Below are positions 25,166 through 33,033 of a DNA stretch of 64,000 nt, in pieces; within the stretch, counting starts at the first letter, position 1, and every line of letters starts with the position of its first letter. The translations under genes and the position numbers were made by a program. Source of the stretch: Lentisphaeria bacterium. GTDB lineage: Bacteria > Verrucomicrobiota > Lentisphaeria > Oligosphaerales > Oligosphaeraceae. The DNA lies in assembly GCA_016288215.1 (NCBI GenBank), contig JAEEYQ010000055.1, positions 1-64,000 on the forward strand. The letters are read 5' to 3'. The notes beneath the pieces are model-generated. The model saw only the letters and a program-made list of their open reading frames with translations. It was not told the origin of the DNA and did no database searches.

Positions 25166-27820
25166 TTATTTTGCGGGATCGGTGACGTTGACGCGGCAGG
25201 GCATCACGCCATCACTATAGCTGAAATTCCCTACGCGGATGGTGACTGGTCCATTCCATTGCTGCATGAAGAAGGCAATGCGGAGCGCCTCCGCCTGTTT
25301 GGGGGCAACGCCGCCGCCGCTCTTGCCGAAGCGCGACAGTGGGATGCACACGGTGTGCCACTGGTCGTCCACGTCAAGATAGAAACCTGTGGCATTCAGA
25401 TATTTGGAGATATCTCGATTGGTCAGGTAGAAATCCGGACGGAAGACCGCCTGCGGCGTGTCGATCTTGATGTCGAAGACAACGCTTGCGAGGTCGTCCG
25501 AATTATCCAGCGGGATGTCCGCAAAGGCGCGGGAGAGGTAGGGGCAACCGTCAGGTAGCCGCAGTTCCAGCACCTTGCCGCGCTGCGGATCGTCCACCGT
25601 CTCACAGATGAACGTTTTGATGCCAAGGCCCTGGGCGTTCGTCCCTTTTGGGACGCCGTTTTCGAAGCTCACCATGTTGTGGAGCGTGATGGGAGCGCGG
25701 TTCACGGGCGGCGGGACGTTCAACGCGCCATTCAGTCCCGTCGGCGTTTTGTCTGTGTCGGAGAGGGACGCCGCAAAGAGCACGGGAGAAAGGAAGGTGT
25801 CGCCCTTTGATGAGAGGATGATTTTCTGTAACTCTTTCTCCGGGAATGGGTTACGCCAATCGATGGCGCACAGGGTGAAAAGGGCGCCGTTGCGGTCGTT
25901 GCCTCGGGCCACAAGACGGCAGCAATTGGTGCCGACGCAGCTGTTCCATTCGTTGATGTTCCGTCGATAGGAAAGGGGCAGTTCCTCCTCCGTGCCGTCG
26001 GCGTAGACGAATTTCAGGGCGCCGATGTCGATGTATTTCAGCTCATAGACGCTGGTTGGGTAGGCGAAGGTGGTGAAGGCCGCCGCCGTCATGAGGAAGC
26101 TGGCTCCCGTGGTGATGGTATTGACGGGAATGGTCACGGGCTCTTTCGCGAAGCCATCGTATTTGTAGCCCGAAAGGACGGTGGCCATCAGCGTTCCGTC
26201 GTTGACTTCAAGATTGAAGCGGGCGGGGTCGGCGGCGGCGATGCGCTGAAGCTCCGCAACGGTGGCGGCGTCGAGTTCGGGCAGCACGGGATCGCCGTGG
26301 AGAGCGGTGTTCACCGCGCCGGTCAGCGGCAACGGCGCCGCCGCGCCACGGAAGGCGTTGGGCAAGGGGCCGTCCAGCAGCTCCCGCAGGAGCACCGCGC
26401 CGTCCATGGGAATTTGGGTAAAGGGCGCGTCATGGGCGTTCCAGCAGTAGTTGGCTTGGGCGATGGTGGATGGATAAAATCCTGGCATGGCGTGAGTTGC
26501 AGACCAATCCAATGCAGGCGGAACCATGCTCCAATAGGTCAGAATATTGCCCATGGCGTTCATCTTGCTGGCCAAGACAGGCAGCCGCCAGCTGTTCTCC
26601 AAATCGATGGCGAAGGACATGTACAACAGGTTGTTAAAACCTGCTTTGCGAATCTTCGTGCCGATGGCGTCGGAGGGGTGGCACCAATACTCCCACGTGT
26701 TGATGACGGTGTCTGTTCCAAGGGCGTCCAACACGCCGCGGAGGTCAAGTCCCCTTTGTGCAGAGGGTTCGGCGCATCCGAAGAACTGGTCTTGATAGAC
26801 AATAGGCGTGATGCCGCGCTCCTCAAGAATCTTCTTTATGGGCAGGAGGTGGTTCAGCAGCAGTTGCTTTGGATCCGCCGCCTTGCATTTGGGGCATGAG
26901 GGGAAGCCAGCAAGTTCCATCTCGTCCAATGTGATGTGAAAACACTTTGGTTTGATGAAGTCGGCGGTTTCGCGGATGCATTTTTCTATCAAGGGCTGGA
27001 TTTTCGGGTTGGATAGGCAGTAGACGCCCCGTTTTCCATCCCGCAATTCATCCCAATCGGGATGGTTCTCCAGCGCATATCCCTTGATTAGAGGGAAATA
27101 GGGGATGACCTCCATGTGGTTGCGCTTCGCCGCCGCAAGGAACTTCTCGATGTCCTGGCGGTTGTAGGTGCCCTTTCGTTTGGTGAAGGGTGAGTCTTCG
27201 AAGGGGAAATTGTCGGCGAATTCCACCACCAATGTGTTGTATTTGAGGGCCCCCAGCACATCAATGACATGGCAGACGCGATCCATGTCGAACAAGGGGG
27301 TGTTCCAGCATTTGTTGAGCTGCAGAAGCAGGCCGCGCATCTGCAGATCCGGCTCGTCGGTGATGGCGCAGCATGGCAACGACTCCGCCGCGTCACGGTG
27401 ACGAAGCATCATGTTGAGCGTCTGCATGCCGTAGTATAGGCCGCGCACGTCGCGGCTTCGGACGGTGATGCCCTTGGGGGTGACGGCGCAGGTGTAGCCT
27501 TCCGGCGATTTTGGAACTCGCCATTTTGTGAGCTCAAAGCGGCAGAGCGCCTTCCCCTTCATGGCTTTCGTGCGCTCCGCAACGCCGCCCGTCACCGTAT
27601 TGGCGTAGACTTCAGCCAGCGGCGCGATGTCCAGCTCTTGCGGTGCGGCCACGCTCAATGTCTCCGGAAGCGCAAAGGCGCCGTGGCGGAGGTTCAGCTC
27701 TTGGGGCTGAGGCACAATCAGGGGGCCGCCGTCGCGGTGGTGTCCAATGGCCACCGCATTGGCGAATAGCGACCCTGTGCAGCATATCATGCCCACAATT
27801 GCCATGGCTATTGTCTTCAT
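25166..27820 (-). CDS. Exported GH20-like beta-N-acetylhexosaminidase with C-terminal jelly-roll domain
   Basis: 884 residues, signal peptide about 1-22. Residues 30-150 form a GH20b-like N-domain (PLIVPQPQELNLRHGAFALP). Then comes a GH20-like barrel beginning MRGLLLQLNKCWN, with EVIPYFPLIKGYALENHPDW and the catalytic-type Asp-Glu pair in FHITLDEME near 299-300. The usual GH20 motif is H-x-GG-D-E, so the loop here is atypical although the DE pair is kept. A Cys-rich FPSCPKCKA follows. The last 180 residues look like a CBM or CIA30-type beta sandwich. Likely substrate is a terminal N-acetylhexosamine (family inference). A good AAAGGA site precedes the ATG. Confidence 0.78.
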   Translation of the reverse strand: MKTIAMAIVGMICCTGSLFANAVAIGHHRDGGPLIVPQPQELNLRHGAFALPETLSVAAPQELDIAPLAEVYANTVTGGVAERTKAMKGKALCRFELTKWRVPKSPEGYTCAVTPKGITVRSRDVRGLYYGMQTLNMMLRHRDAAESLPCCAITDEPDLQMRGLLLQLNKCWNTPLFDMDRVCHVIDVLGALKYNTLVVEFADNFPFEDSPFTKRKGTYNRQDIEKFLAAAKRNHMEVIPYFPLIKGYALENHPDWDELRDGKRGVYCLSNPKIQPLIEKCIRETADFIKPKCFHITLDEMELAGFPSCPKCKAADPKQLLLNHLLPIKKILEERGITPIVYQDQFFGCAEPSAQRGLDLRGVLDALGTDTVINTWEYWCHPSDAIGTKIRKAGFNNLLYMSFAIDLENSWRLPVLASKMNAMGNILTYWSMVPPALDWSATHAMPGFYPSTIAQANYCWNAHDAPFTQIPMDGAVLLRELLDGPLPNAFRGAAAPLPLTGAVNTALHGDPVLPELDAATVAELQRIAAADPARFNLEVNDGTLMATVLSGYKYDGFAKEPVTIPVNTITTGASFLMTAAAFTTFAYPTSVYELKYIDIGALKFVYADGTEEELPLSYRRNINEWNSCVGTNCCRLVARGNDRNGALFTLCAIDWRNPFPEKELQKIILSSKGDTFLSPVLFAASLSDTDKTPTGLNGALNVPPPVNRAPITLHNMVSFENGVPKGTNAQGLGIKTFICETVDDPQRGKVLELRLPDGCPYLSRAFADIPLDNSDDLASVVFDIKIDTPQAVFRPDFYLTNRDISKYLNATGFYLDVDDQWHTVCIPLSRFGKSGGGVAPKQAEALRIAFFMQQWNGPVTIRVGNFSYSDGVMPCRVNVTDPAK

Positions 27821-28068
27821 TCATAAATCCTTTATAATCAACAACTTAAGTAAAAACAGAAAGCTCGGCCGCCTTTCAAGCGGCACGGCATATTCCATAA
27901 TATACCTACGCATGGAGATTTTGCACCGCACGTCACGGTAAAAAAGCCTCCGTGGACCGAATGTGTCGTCATGTCTCGCGATGGACAGGAGACACGGTCA
28001 TTACGGAAGGCGCCGCTTTGTTCGTGCCATGGATGTGACCATGAGAGCGGCGGCCGCGTGGCCGTTTT

Positions 28069-29001
28069 TCAGACTTCCTCGAAATAGGGGCAGGCTTCGC
28101 GGAAGGGGCATTGGCGGCAGTTGAACTCCGAAGGAGTGCAGGGGAAGTTATCTTCCTCTGCGGCATTGGTTTCCACATCCGTCAGCTTGCCTTTCATCGC
28201 CTGGATGCTGGACAGAATTTGGTCTTTGACGGAGATGAGCAGATCGGGGGCGACGGGATAGTCGCTGCGTCGCCCGCCGTCAAAGAGGAAGACGCCGTGC
28301 ATGGCGATTTTCTCCAACGGATGATGCCATTTCTCCATGGCGTAGAGGGCGTAGCAGGCCAGTTGCTGCCGTAGGGTCGCGCGGTGTTCAGAGCCGGTCT
28401 TCCAGTCGATGATGTGCAGAATGGAGTCCGGGCCGACGTAGGCGAAGTCGATGGCGCACCAGATTTTGGTGTCATCCACGAAAAAAGTGTCCAAGGTGTC
28501 CACGGGCTTCCATTGCAGGTAGGGGGTCTGCATGATTTCAGCCAAGGTGGCGGAGTGGGCGAAGGCGTCCATGCAGGTCAGGACTCGCTCTTTGATGGAG
28601 TCTGTCTGCTCTCGAGGGAGGTTTTTGCGGTTGCCGTAGTACAGTTCAAGGATGTTGGTCCGCTTGGGATAGCGGAGCCACTCCTGGCGGACGGCCTCCG
28701 TCCAGCCCTGACGCATCTTGGTTAGCGCAAGTTCTTGAAGCTGAGTAAGTTGTGGAAATCCTTCCCCGCGGGCGAATGCCTCAAGAGCCTCTTTGATGGT
28801 GTCATGGACAATGGAGCCGGCCCACATGGCCAGCGGCTTTATGTTCTTCAGCATGTAGAGCTGACGGGTCCGCTCCGGCGCATCGACCTCCCAGCCGCCC
28901 CACGAACCATAGTAGTTATAGTAATAGGCCCGAGGGCAGGAGGCGAAGAGCTGGGCGCGGGAGACCGACCAGCTGAATTCGTTTTCAAGTTTTCGTTTCA
29001 T
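28069..29001 (-). CDS. PD-(D/E)XK nuclease-family protein with C-terminal iron-sulfur-type cysteines
   Basis: 310 residues from the ATG at 29001, whose first bases overlap the tadA stop (ATGA), so the two are translationally coupled. The N-terminus SWSVSRAQLFASCPRAYYYNY is typical of RecB/AddB-like nuclease domains, which open with a Ser-x-Ser and a Cys. The catalytic core shows IWCAIDFAYVGPDSILHIIDWKTG (Asp then D-W-K). The C-terminus has FNCRQCPFREACPYF, the other three cysteines of a 4Fe-4S cluster as in Cas4 and AddB. It may cleave or process DNA in repair. No cas or addA gene is nearby, so it is a stand-alone member. Confidence 0.85.
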   Translation of the reverse strand: MKRKLENEFSWSVSRAQLFASCPRAYYYNYYGSWGGWEVDAPERTRQLYMLKNIKPLAMWAGSIVHDTIKEALEAFARGEGFPQLTQLQELALTKMRQGWTEAVRQEWLRYPKRTNILELYYGNRKNLPREQTDSIKERVLTCMDAFAHSATLAEIMQTPYLQWKPVDTLDTFFVDDTKIWCAIDFAYVGPDSILHIIDWKTGSEHRATLRQQLACYALYAMEKWHHPLEKIAMHGVFLFDGGRRSDYPVAPDLLISVKDQILSSIQAMKGKLTDVETNAAEEDNFPCTPSEFNCRQCPFREACPYFEEV

Positions 29002-29468
29002 GGCTGTTCCTTGCGGCGTTGCTGGAAGAACTGGCGGAGGACCTGGCGGCATTCCTCCTCCAGAAGACCGGACTCCACCGTGACGGCATGAAGGGCACCC
29101 GGAAGGGAGGTCAGGTTCAACGCCCCTCCGGCGGCGCCTGTGCGGGAGTCTGAGCAGCCGAAGACCAGCCGTCCCAATCGGCAGTTGACCATGGCGCCGG
29201 CGCACATGGGGCAGGGCTCTTTGGTCACGTAGAGGGTGCATTCGTTGAGCCGCCAGTCTCCAACGGCGGAGGAGGCCTGCGTCAAAGCCAGCATCTCGGC
29301 GTGGGCGGTGCCGTCCTTGAGCAGCTCCACTTGGTTGTATGCCCGCCCGATGACGGAGTTTCCGCGGACTACGATCGCGCCGACAGGCACTTCCCCCGCT
29401 TCCGCTGCCAACTGAGCCTGTCGGAGAGCCAGCTCCATGAAATGCCGATCCGAATCCATGTCCGTCAT
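28998..29468 (-). CDS. tadA: tRNA-specific adenosine-34 deaminase
   Basis: 156 residues from the ATG at 29468, chosen because GAGAGGG lies just upstream; a longer reading would overlap the upstream gene. It converts A34 to inosine in the tRNA-Arg(ACG) anticodon. The zinc deaminase signatures are present: HAE at 56-58 with the catalytic Glu, and PCPMC at 85-89 with the two Cys ligands. The SRTGAAGGALNL segment matches the TadA substrate loop. It lies 10 bases after the EIIA-like gene and overlaps the nuclease gene by 4 bases, forming a three-gene operon. Confidence 0.95.
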   Translation of the reverse strand: MTDMDSDRHFMELALRQAQLAAEAGEVPVGAIVVRGNSVIGRAYNQVELLKDGTAHAEMLALTQASSAVGDWRLNECTLYVTKEPCPMCAGAMVNCRLGRLVFGCSDSRTGAAGGALNLTSLPGALHAVTVESGLLEEECRQVLRQFFQQRRKEQP

Positions 29469-29478
29469 AAGTTCCCTC

Positions 29479-30189
29479 TCATTCCTTTGCATCTCGTTGC
29501 AGCAGAGATTGTTCTGCAGTCATGAGCAGGGCGTGCATCTCTGCCGCCGTCTCCGCTTCCCGAAGGCCGTTGGGAAAGTCCTTTTGTCGGCACAGGGCAC
29601 TGAGGCGGGAAAGGACCTGAAGGTGCAACGTGCTGTCACAACAACAGATAAGGAAAAAGATGTCCGTGGGCGAATTGTCGGGGGCATCGCCAAAATAGAC
29701 CGGGGAGTCCAGAACGCCGAGGCAGATGAAGGACTCGGAGAAGGTGTATTCGTCGTTGCGGAAGGGGTGGACGAGGGCCAGGCCGCCTTCCACGGCGGTG
29801 GAGGCCATCTTCTCCCGTCGGATCAGCTGTTCCAGCAGGTCTTTGGGATTGTAAAGGGCCCCCGTGCGCTCCGCCAAAGTCGTCAGTTCGCGGAGAATGG
29901 CCGCCTGGCTTCGCCCTTGCATGTGGGGTTCGATGTATTCTGGACGGCACAGCAGGGGAAGCAGACATCCGGCGGAGCGGGCGGTGGTCGTGTTGATGGA
30001 GGCGGCGCAACGGCTCCTGCGCAATATCTCATGACTTAGCCAAGTCTTAAGTTCTTGTTCATCAAAGAGATATGTATTCCCTTGAAGTTGTGCCGGCAAT
30101 TCGCCGTTCAACGCCATGGAACGGATGTCGCTGACGTCCATTTGAAGAAGGTCGGACGCCTGTTTGAGATTGAGGGGATGGTAGCTCAT
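29479..30189 (-). CDS. Winged-helix/MerR-like plus PTS EIIA (PtsN-type) regulatory protein
   Basis: 236 residues from the ATG at 30189; an ATG at 30228 is possible but adds non-conserved sequence, and neither has a strong ribosome site. Residues 1-55 (LNLKQASDLLQMDVSDIRSMALNGELPAQ) look like an excisionase/helix-turn-helix DNA-binding start. The rest is a PTS IIA-2 fold with GGLALVHPFRND carrying the phospho-acceptor His position of the PtsN family. Sequence PVYFGDAPDNSPTDIFFLICC follows as in EIIA-Ntr. No EI, HPr or EIIBC genes are adjacent, so it looks like a phosphorylation-responsive regulator rather than a sugar-transport part. Confidence 0.78.
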   Translation of the reverse strand: MSYHPLNLKQASDLLQMDVSDIRSMALNGELPAQLQGNTYLFDEQELKTWLSHEILRRSRCAASINTTTARSAGCLLPLLCRPEYIEPHMQGRSQAAILRELTTLAERTGALYNPKDLLEQLIRREKMASTAVEGGLALVHPFRNDEYTFSESFICLGVLDSPVYFGDAPDNSPTDIFFLICCCDSTLHLQVLSRLSALCRQKDFPNGLREAETAAEMHALLMTAEQSLLQRDAKE

Positions 30190-30263
30190 GGAATGTCGGA
30201 GGGAAGGGAGGGTAAAACCCCTTGTCATTTCTCTAAATATAATGGAGGAAAGAGCTTCTGCAA

Positions 30264-30381
30264 GGAATTAGGAATTAGGAATTGGGAATTAGGAATTGGG
30301 AATTAGGAATTGGGAATTAGGAATTGGGAATTAGGAATTGGGAATTAGGAATTGGGAATTGGGAATTAGGAATTAGGAATT
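30264..30381. repeat. AATTAGGAATTGGG tandem array
   Basis: About ten 14-base AATTAGGAATTGGG units. It lies upstream of the EIIA-like gene in a 570-base divergent gap. The rest of that gap (30382-30759) is AT-rich and shows no gene; short inverted repeats such as GATGGCGATGCCATC occur near 30385. Confidence 0.93.
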
Positions 30382-30759
30382 GAGATGGCGATGCCATCGA
30401 GAGAGGGATTATGGCGTTTCTGGAGGGAAGAGGAAATTTTTGATGGCATATGGCTTTTTATGGGATATGGTGGTATAGTATTTTGTTTTTCGGCGCGACG
30501 GTCGCCATAATGAAGGCGTTGCGGTCGACAAAATGGTTGTTTGAAAAATTTTTTAATCCAAAGACAATAATCAATGGATGGATTCGTTTATATGGGTAAT
30601 CAAACAACGATTTCAAACAAAGTTTTGAATCGGCTGCTTGGTTCCGGCGGGAGAGAATCCGATGGTGACGGATGGGTCCGGCTTCCGCTGCGGTGGGAAA
30701 TTCAGCGAAATGACGTGTCGGGGCCTGCACGTGAAACGACAAGAAGAAGGAGAACAGAC

Positions 30760-31311
30760 ATGAAGAAGACGCAAAAATGGATTCTTGCAGGTTTTGTTGT
30801 GTTGGGTGGCGCGACGGTGTTGGCACAGCCGGGACCGGGCCATCATCATCACCATCATCACAATGACGGTCTTCATCTGGCGGCTGGCATCGTCCATCTG
30901 GTCGGAGATGTGGTGGACATTGTGCGTCCGCCGACTCCTGTGGTGGTGACACCCGCTCCCGCGCCGGTGACGGTGACGCCTGTCGGGCAGGTTGTGGTGA
31001 CGCCCACGCCCGCTCCTGTGGTGGTGCAGCCGGCGGTTCCCACGGTGGTGACGCCTGTGCCCCCCACAGTGGTGACGCCTGTAGCGCCCGCGGTGGTGAC
31101 GCCGGTGGCTCCTGTGGTGGTTGCGCCGCCGCCGCCCGTGGTGGTGCAGCCCGCTCCTGTGTTTGTGCGTCCCGCTCCCGTGGTGATTCCACCGCCGTTC
31201 CATCACGGCCCGCATTTCGGCCCCCATCACGGTGGGCCGCATCACGGCCCCCATCCGGGACCTGGCCCGCATCACGGCCCCCATCCGGGACCTGGACCCC
31301 GCCATTGGTAA
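30760..31311 (+). CDS. Exported His-rich, Val-Pro repeat protein
   Basis: 183 residues from the ATG at 30760, with AAGGAG just upstream. A clear signal peptide spans 1-23 (KKTQKWILAGFVVLGGATVLA). The mature N-terminus is a run of seven His. A helical stretch (LHLAAGIVHLVGDVVDIV) follows, then about 90 residues of degenerate VVVTPAPAPV-type repeats. The C-terminus is rich in HHGPHPGPGP. Such a composition suggests an extended periplasmic or surface protein that binds Ni, Zn or Cu through His. No homologue family was recognised. It is on the opposite strand to most neighbours and is followed by two hairpins (31323-31363, 31375-31408). Confidence 0.7.
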   Translation: MKKTQKWILAGFVVLGGATVLAQPGPGHHHHHHHNDGLHLAAGIVHLVGDVVDIVRPPTPVVVTPAPAPVTVTPVGQVVVTPTPAPVVVQPAVPTVVTPVPPTVVTPVAPAVVTPVAPVVVAPPPPVVVQPAPVFVRPAPVVIPPPFHHGPHFGPHHGGPHHGPHPGPGPHHGPHPGPGPRHW

Positions 31312-31322
31312 ACGGCGTATCC

Positions 31323-31363
31323 CGTCCGTCTGTGCGGTGGTTCACTCTGCCGCCGGACGGACG
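31323..31363. terminator. Hairpin after the His-rich gene
   Basis: CGTCCGTC pairs with GACGGACG across an interior partly paired by TGCGG and CCGC. It begins 12 bases after the stop codon. There is no clear T-run. Confidence 0.4.
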
Positions 31364-31374
31364 TGGTCCTGAAC

Positions 31375-31408
31375 GCAAATGCCTGACGATGAGCAGTCAG
31401 GCATTTGC
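31375..31408. terminator. Perfect 13-bp hairpin after the His-rich gene
   Basis: GCAAATGCCTGAC (31375-31387) pairs perfectly with GTCAGGCATTTGC (31396-31408) around an 8-base loop. A transcription terminator for the His-rich gene is likely although the downstream sequence is not T-rich. Confidence 0.55.
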
Positions 31409-31435
31409 CTCGTATGGTTGCTGCTGGTAATTTCC

Positions 31436-31561
31436 ATGGCAAAAGAACGCATTACCCACATCGGAATGGCCGATGGCACCCTCGCCCCTGAAATAAAAAA
31501 CGCGCAGTGCCGCTCAAGTGCGGCATTTCGCTTCTGTTTATTCCGTGCATTCTGTGGATAA
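31436..31561 (+). pseudogene. Truncated remnant of a zeta-type antitoxin gene
   Basis: The plus strand encodes MAKERITHIGMADGTLAP, which lines up with MTQKRITHMKMPDGTLVP at the start of the intact antitoxin-like protein at 49249-49500. The positions R-I-T-H, M-x-D-G-T-L and P are shared. After about residue 19 the similarity ends, and the frame runs into a half CACAGAA-family repeat to a stop at 31561. No toxin gene follows. This looks like the 5' end of a lost toxin-antitoxin locus cut by repeat DNA. Confidence 0.6.
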
Positions 31562-31629
31562 AAGCCTTGCCGCTGGGTCTCGCTTTTCCTCCATCCGGGG
31601 TTACTTCAATTGAGCCGCTTTGCAGCTCC
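31561..31629. repeat. Partial multi-hairpin element overlapping the 3' end of trmL
   Basis: AAGCCTTGCCGCTGGGTCTC through TTGAGCCGCTTTGCAGCTC lines up base by base with the middle of the element at 4241-4364. The repeat crosses the stop codon of trmL at 31601, so the last codons of that gene come from the repeat. Confidence 0.7.
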
Positions 31630-32086
31630 AGCGGGTTTGGCGCAGGGCCTCATAGAGGACAATGGAGGCGGCATTGGCCAGATTGTGGCAGCGGGCGTGA
31701 ACGCCAGGCATGGGAATGGTGTAGAGGGAGTCTCGGTACTGTTCGTAGAAATGGGGCGGCAGCCCATGGCCTTCATTGCCAAACACCAGCCAGTCCTCTT
31801 CCTGAAAAGCGAAATCGTAGATGCTGCGCTTTGTCTTTGAGCTGCAGAAGATTAGCCGTTGGGGATGGTGGTTCCGTTCGAGAAAGTCCTCCCAGTTTTC
31901 ATAGACGCTCCAGGTGAGGAAGGGCCAATAATCCAGTCCGGCCCGTCGCAAGTGGGCTTCGTCCAGCTGGAAGCCGAGGGGGCGGATGAGATGCAGGTCG
32001 GCGTCGGTGCAGACGCAGAGGCGTCCGATGGTTCCGGTGTTTTGAGGAATTTCCGGTGCCACCAATACGATGTGAAAGCAGGCCAT
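31601..32086 (-). CDS. trmL: tRNA (cytidine(34)-2'-O)-methyltransferase, SPOUT family
   Basis: 161 residues. TrmL methylates the ribose of the wobble base in tRNA-Leu(CmAA/cmnm5UmAA). SPOUT signatures are present: LVAPEIPQNTGTIGRLC at the N-terminus, a LVFGNEGHGLP central SAM-binding loop, and the knot motif IPMPGVHARCHNLANAASIVLYEAL. Catalytic-type Arg and Asn residues are present. The last eight or nine residues (WSCKAAQLK) are encoded by the hairpin repeat at 31561-31629 and are not expected in the family; the core is complete. GGAG precedes the ATG at 32086. Confidence 0.93.
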   Translation of the reverse strand: MACFHIVLVAPEIPQNTGTIGRLCVCTDADLHLIRPLGFQLDEAHLRRAGLDYWPFLTWSVYENWEDFLERNHHPQRLIFCSSKTKRSIYDFAFQEEDWLVFGNEGHGLPPHFYEQYRDSLYTIPMPGVHARCHNLANAASIVLYEALRQTRWSCKAAQLK

Positions 32087-32183
32087 GAGTCAGACTCCAG
32101 GCAAGACCTAAAGGTATGAGCAACAAGGTGATGCGGATTTCCCGCCGTATGTGTTCAGAGAGCTCAGAGGTCTTGTTGACAAC

Positions 32184-32217
32184 AAAAAAAGCAGTTCACC
32201 GCAATAGCGGGAACTGC
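32184..32217 (-). terminator. Rho-independent terminator of the RRM gene
   Basis: On the minus strand GCAGTTCCCGC pairs with GCGGTGAACTGC around a 4-base loop (one bulge), followed by TTTTTTTG. It lies about 110 bases after the RRM stop and before the trmL start, separating the two genes. The plus-strand image is an A7 run then the hairpin. Confidence 0.8.
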
Positions 32218-32250
32218 CCACTGCCTCAAAATTCAGATATGAACCCAACG

Positions 32251-32282
32251 CCAATGGAATCCTGCAAACGGGATTCCATTGG
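32251..32282. other. Perfect 12-bp inverted repeat
   Basis: CCAATGGAATCC (32251-32262) pairs with GGATTCCATTGG (32271-32282) with an 8-base loop. It lies between the RRM stop and the terminator. It could protect the mRNA 3' end or be a protein-binding palindrome. Confidence 0.6.
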
Positions 32283-32329
32283 GCGAAGCTCAAAATCAGG
32301 AGATTCGAAGGACGGCGAAGAAAGCGGGA

Positions 32330-32617
32330 TTAGCGTCTGTCACCGCGGTCACGGAAGCGGGGACGGGGTTCGCGGGGGTTGGCTTCGTTGACCGTCAGTT
32401 TGCGGCCCACGTGTTCCTTTTCATTCAGCGCGTTGATGGCGGCCTGAGCCTCGTCATCATTGGGCATTTCGACAAAACCGAAACCTTTGCTACGGCCAGT
32501 TTCCCGGTCCGTGATGACGCGGGCGCTGTCGACTTTGCCAAATTGAGCGAAAAGCTCATTCAATTCAGCATCGTTGACGCTGTAGCTCAGATTTCCAACA
32601 TACAAATTCTTCGCCAT
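32330..32617 (-). CDS. Single RRM-domain RNA-binding protein
   Basis: 95 residues from the ATG at 32617, which follows TTGGAG. The RRM motif is complete: RNP2 LYVGNLS at residues 5-11 and RNP1 KGFGFVEM at 44-51. The tail is rich in Arg/Asp/Pro (REPRPRFRDRGDRR). Bacterial members of this type (cyanobacterial Rbp-like) bind single-stranded RNA and are often cold-induced. A promoter with an extended minus-10 about 140 bases upstream and a long leader fit post-transcriptional or cold-shock control (inference). The gene has its own terminator and so is monocistronic. Confidence 0.93.
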   Translation of the reverse strand: MAKNLYVGNLSYSVNDAELNELFAQFGKVDSARVITDRETGRSKGFGFVEMPNDDEAQAAINALNEKEHVGRKLTVNEANPREPRPRFRDRGDRR

Positions 32618-32754
32618 TTTAATCTCCAACTAAGGCAACCGGATCCATTTTTTTACTTTCAGGATCCCTGTTTATGAAAGAGGCCAATGTTCCAGTGGCC
32701 CAAACCGTGTTCTTATACCCTCTGAGAATCAGTAGGATACACAAACCTGTTTAA

Positions 32755-32781
32755 ATTATACCACGGTTTACAAGAATTCAA
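32755..32781 (-). promoter_or_regulatory. Probable promoter of the RRM gene
   Basis: On the minus strand TGGTATAAT is a perfect minus-10 with the extended TGn motif (TATAAT is the complement of 32755-32760). A TTGAAT-like minus-35 sits 15 bases upstream, slightly short. The predicted leader is about 130 nucleotides. Confidence 0.6.
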
Positions 32782-32895
32782 GTGAAAGAAATCAAAAAAA
32801 ATACAAAATGATAAAAAAAGTGGAAATCCCTCTTGGCGAGGGGATATGGAGTGACTCTTAAGGAAGAAGATGACAGGGGACGTGGGACGCAAAAT

Positions 32896-32938
32896 GTGAA
32901 AAGTGAAAGGTGAAAAGTGAAAAGTGAAAAGTGAAAAG
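32896..32938. repeat. GTGAAAAG array
   Basis: Five to six GTGAAAAG-type units. They sit directly left of copy A of the bracketing element (32950), an arrangement repeated at 37319-37618. Confidence 0.9.
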
Positions 32939-32949
32939 GGCGAGATGGG

Positions 32950-33032
32950 TGGGGACGGAAATGCCTGCCCATGGCGTTAAATGGCAGTTAAGGGGGTAAG
33001 TTTTGCATTTTCATCAAAAAATACCTCCTTAA
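32950..33032. repeat. Bracketing element, copy A
   Basis: The sequence GGACGGAAATGCCTGCCC begins a unit whose core (32962-33005) is identical over 44 bases to copy B at 34381-34424. It contains an inverted repeat: TTAAGGGGGTA (32988-32998) and TACCTCCTTAA (33022-33032). It ends two bases before the promoter of the DUF4143 ATPase gene. Confidence 0.85.
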
Positions 33033-33033
33033 G

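Noticed and set aside
28020..28065. Hairpin CGGCC-GCGT-GGCCG followed by T5 on the plus strand
   Set aside because: The stem is only 5 bp and no plus-strand gene precedes it.
28069..29001. Cas4 of a CRISPR system
   Set aside because: Core motifs resemble Cas4/AddB, but there are no cas1, cas2 or repeats, so only the broader nuclease family is claimed.
30458..31378. 306-codon minus-strand frame opposite the His-rich gene
   Set aside because: The plus-strand frame has a ribosome site, signal peptide and regular repeats; the reverse frame is an Arg/Pro/Gln-rich shadow.
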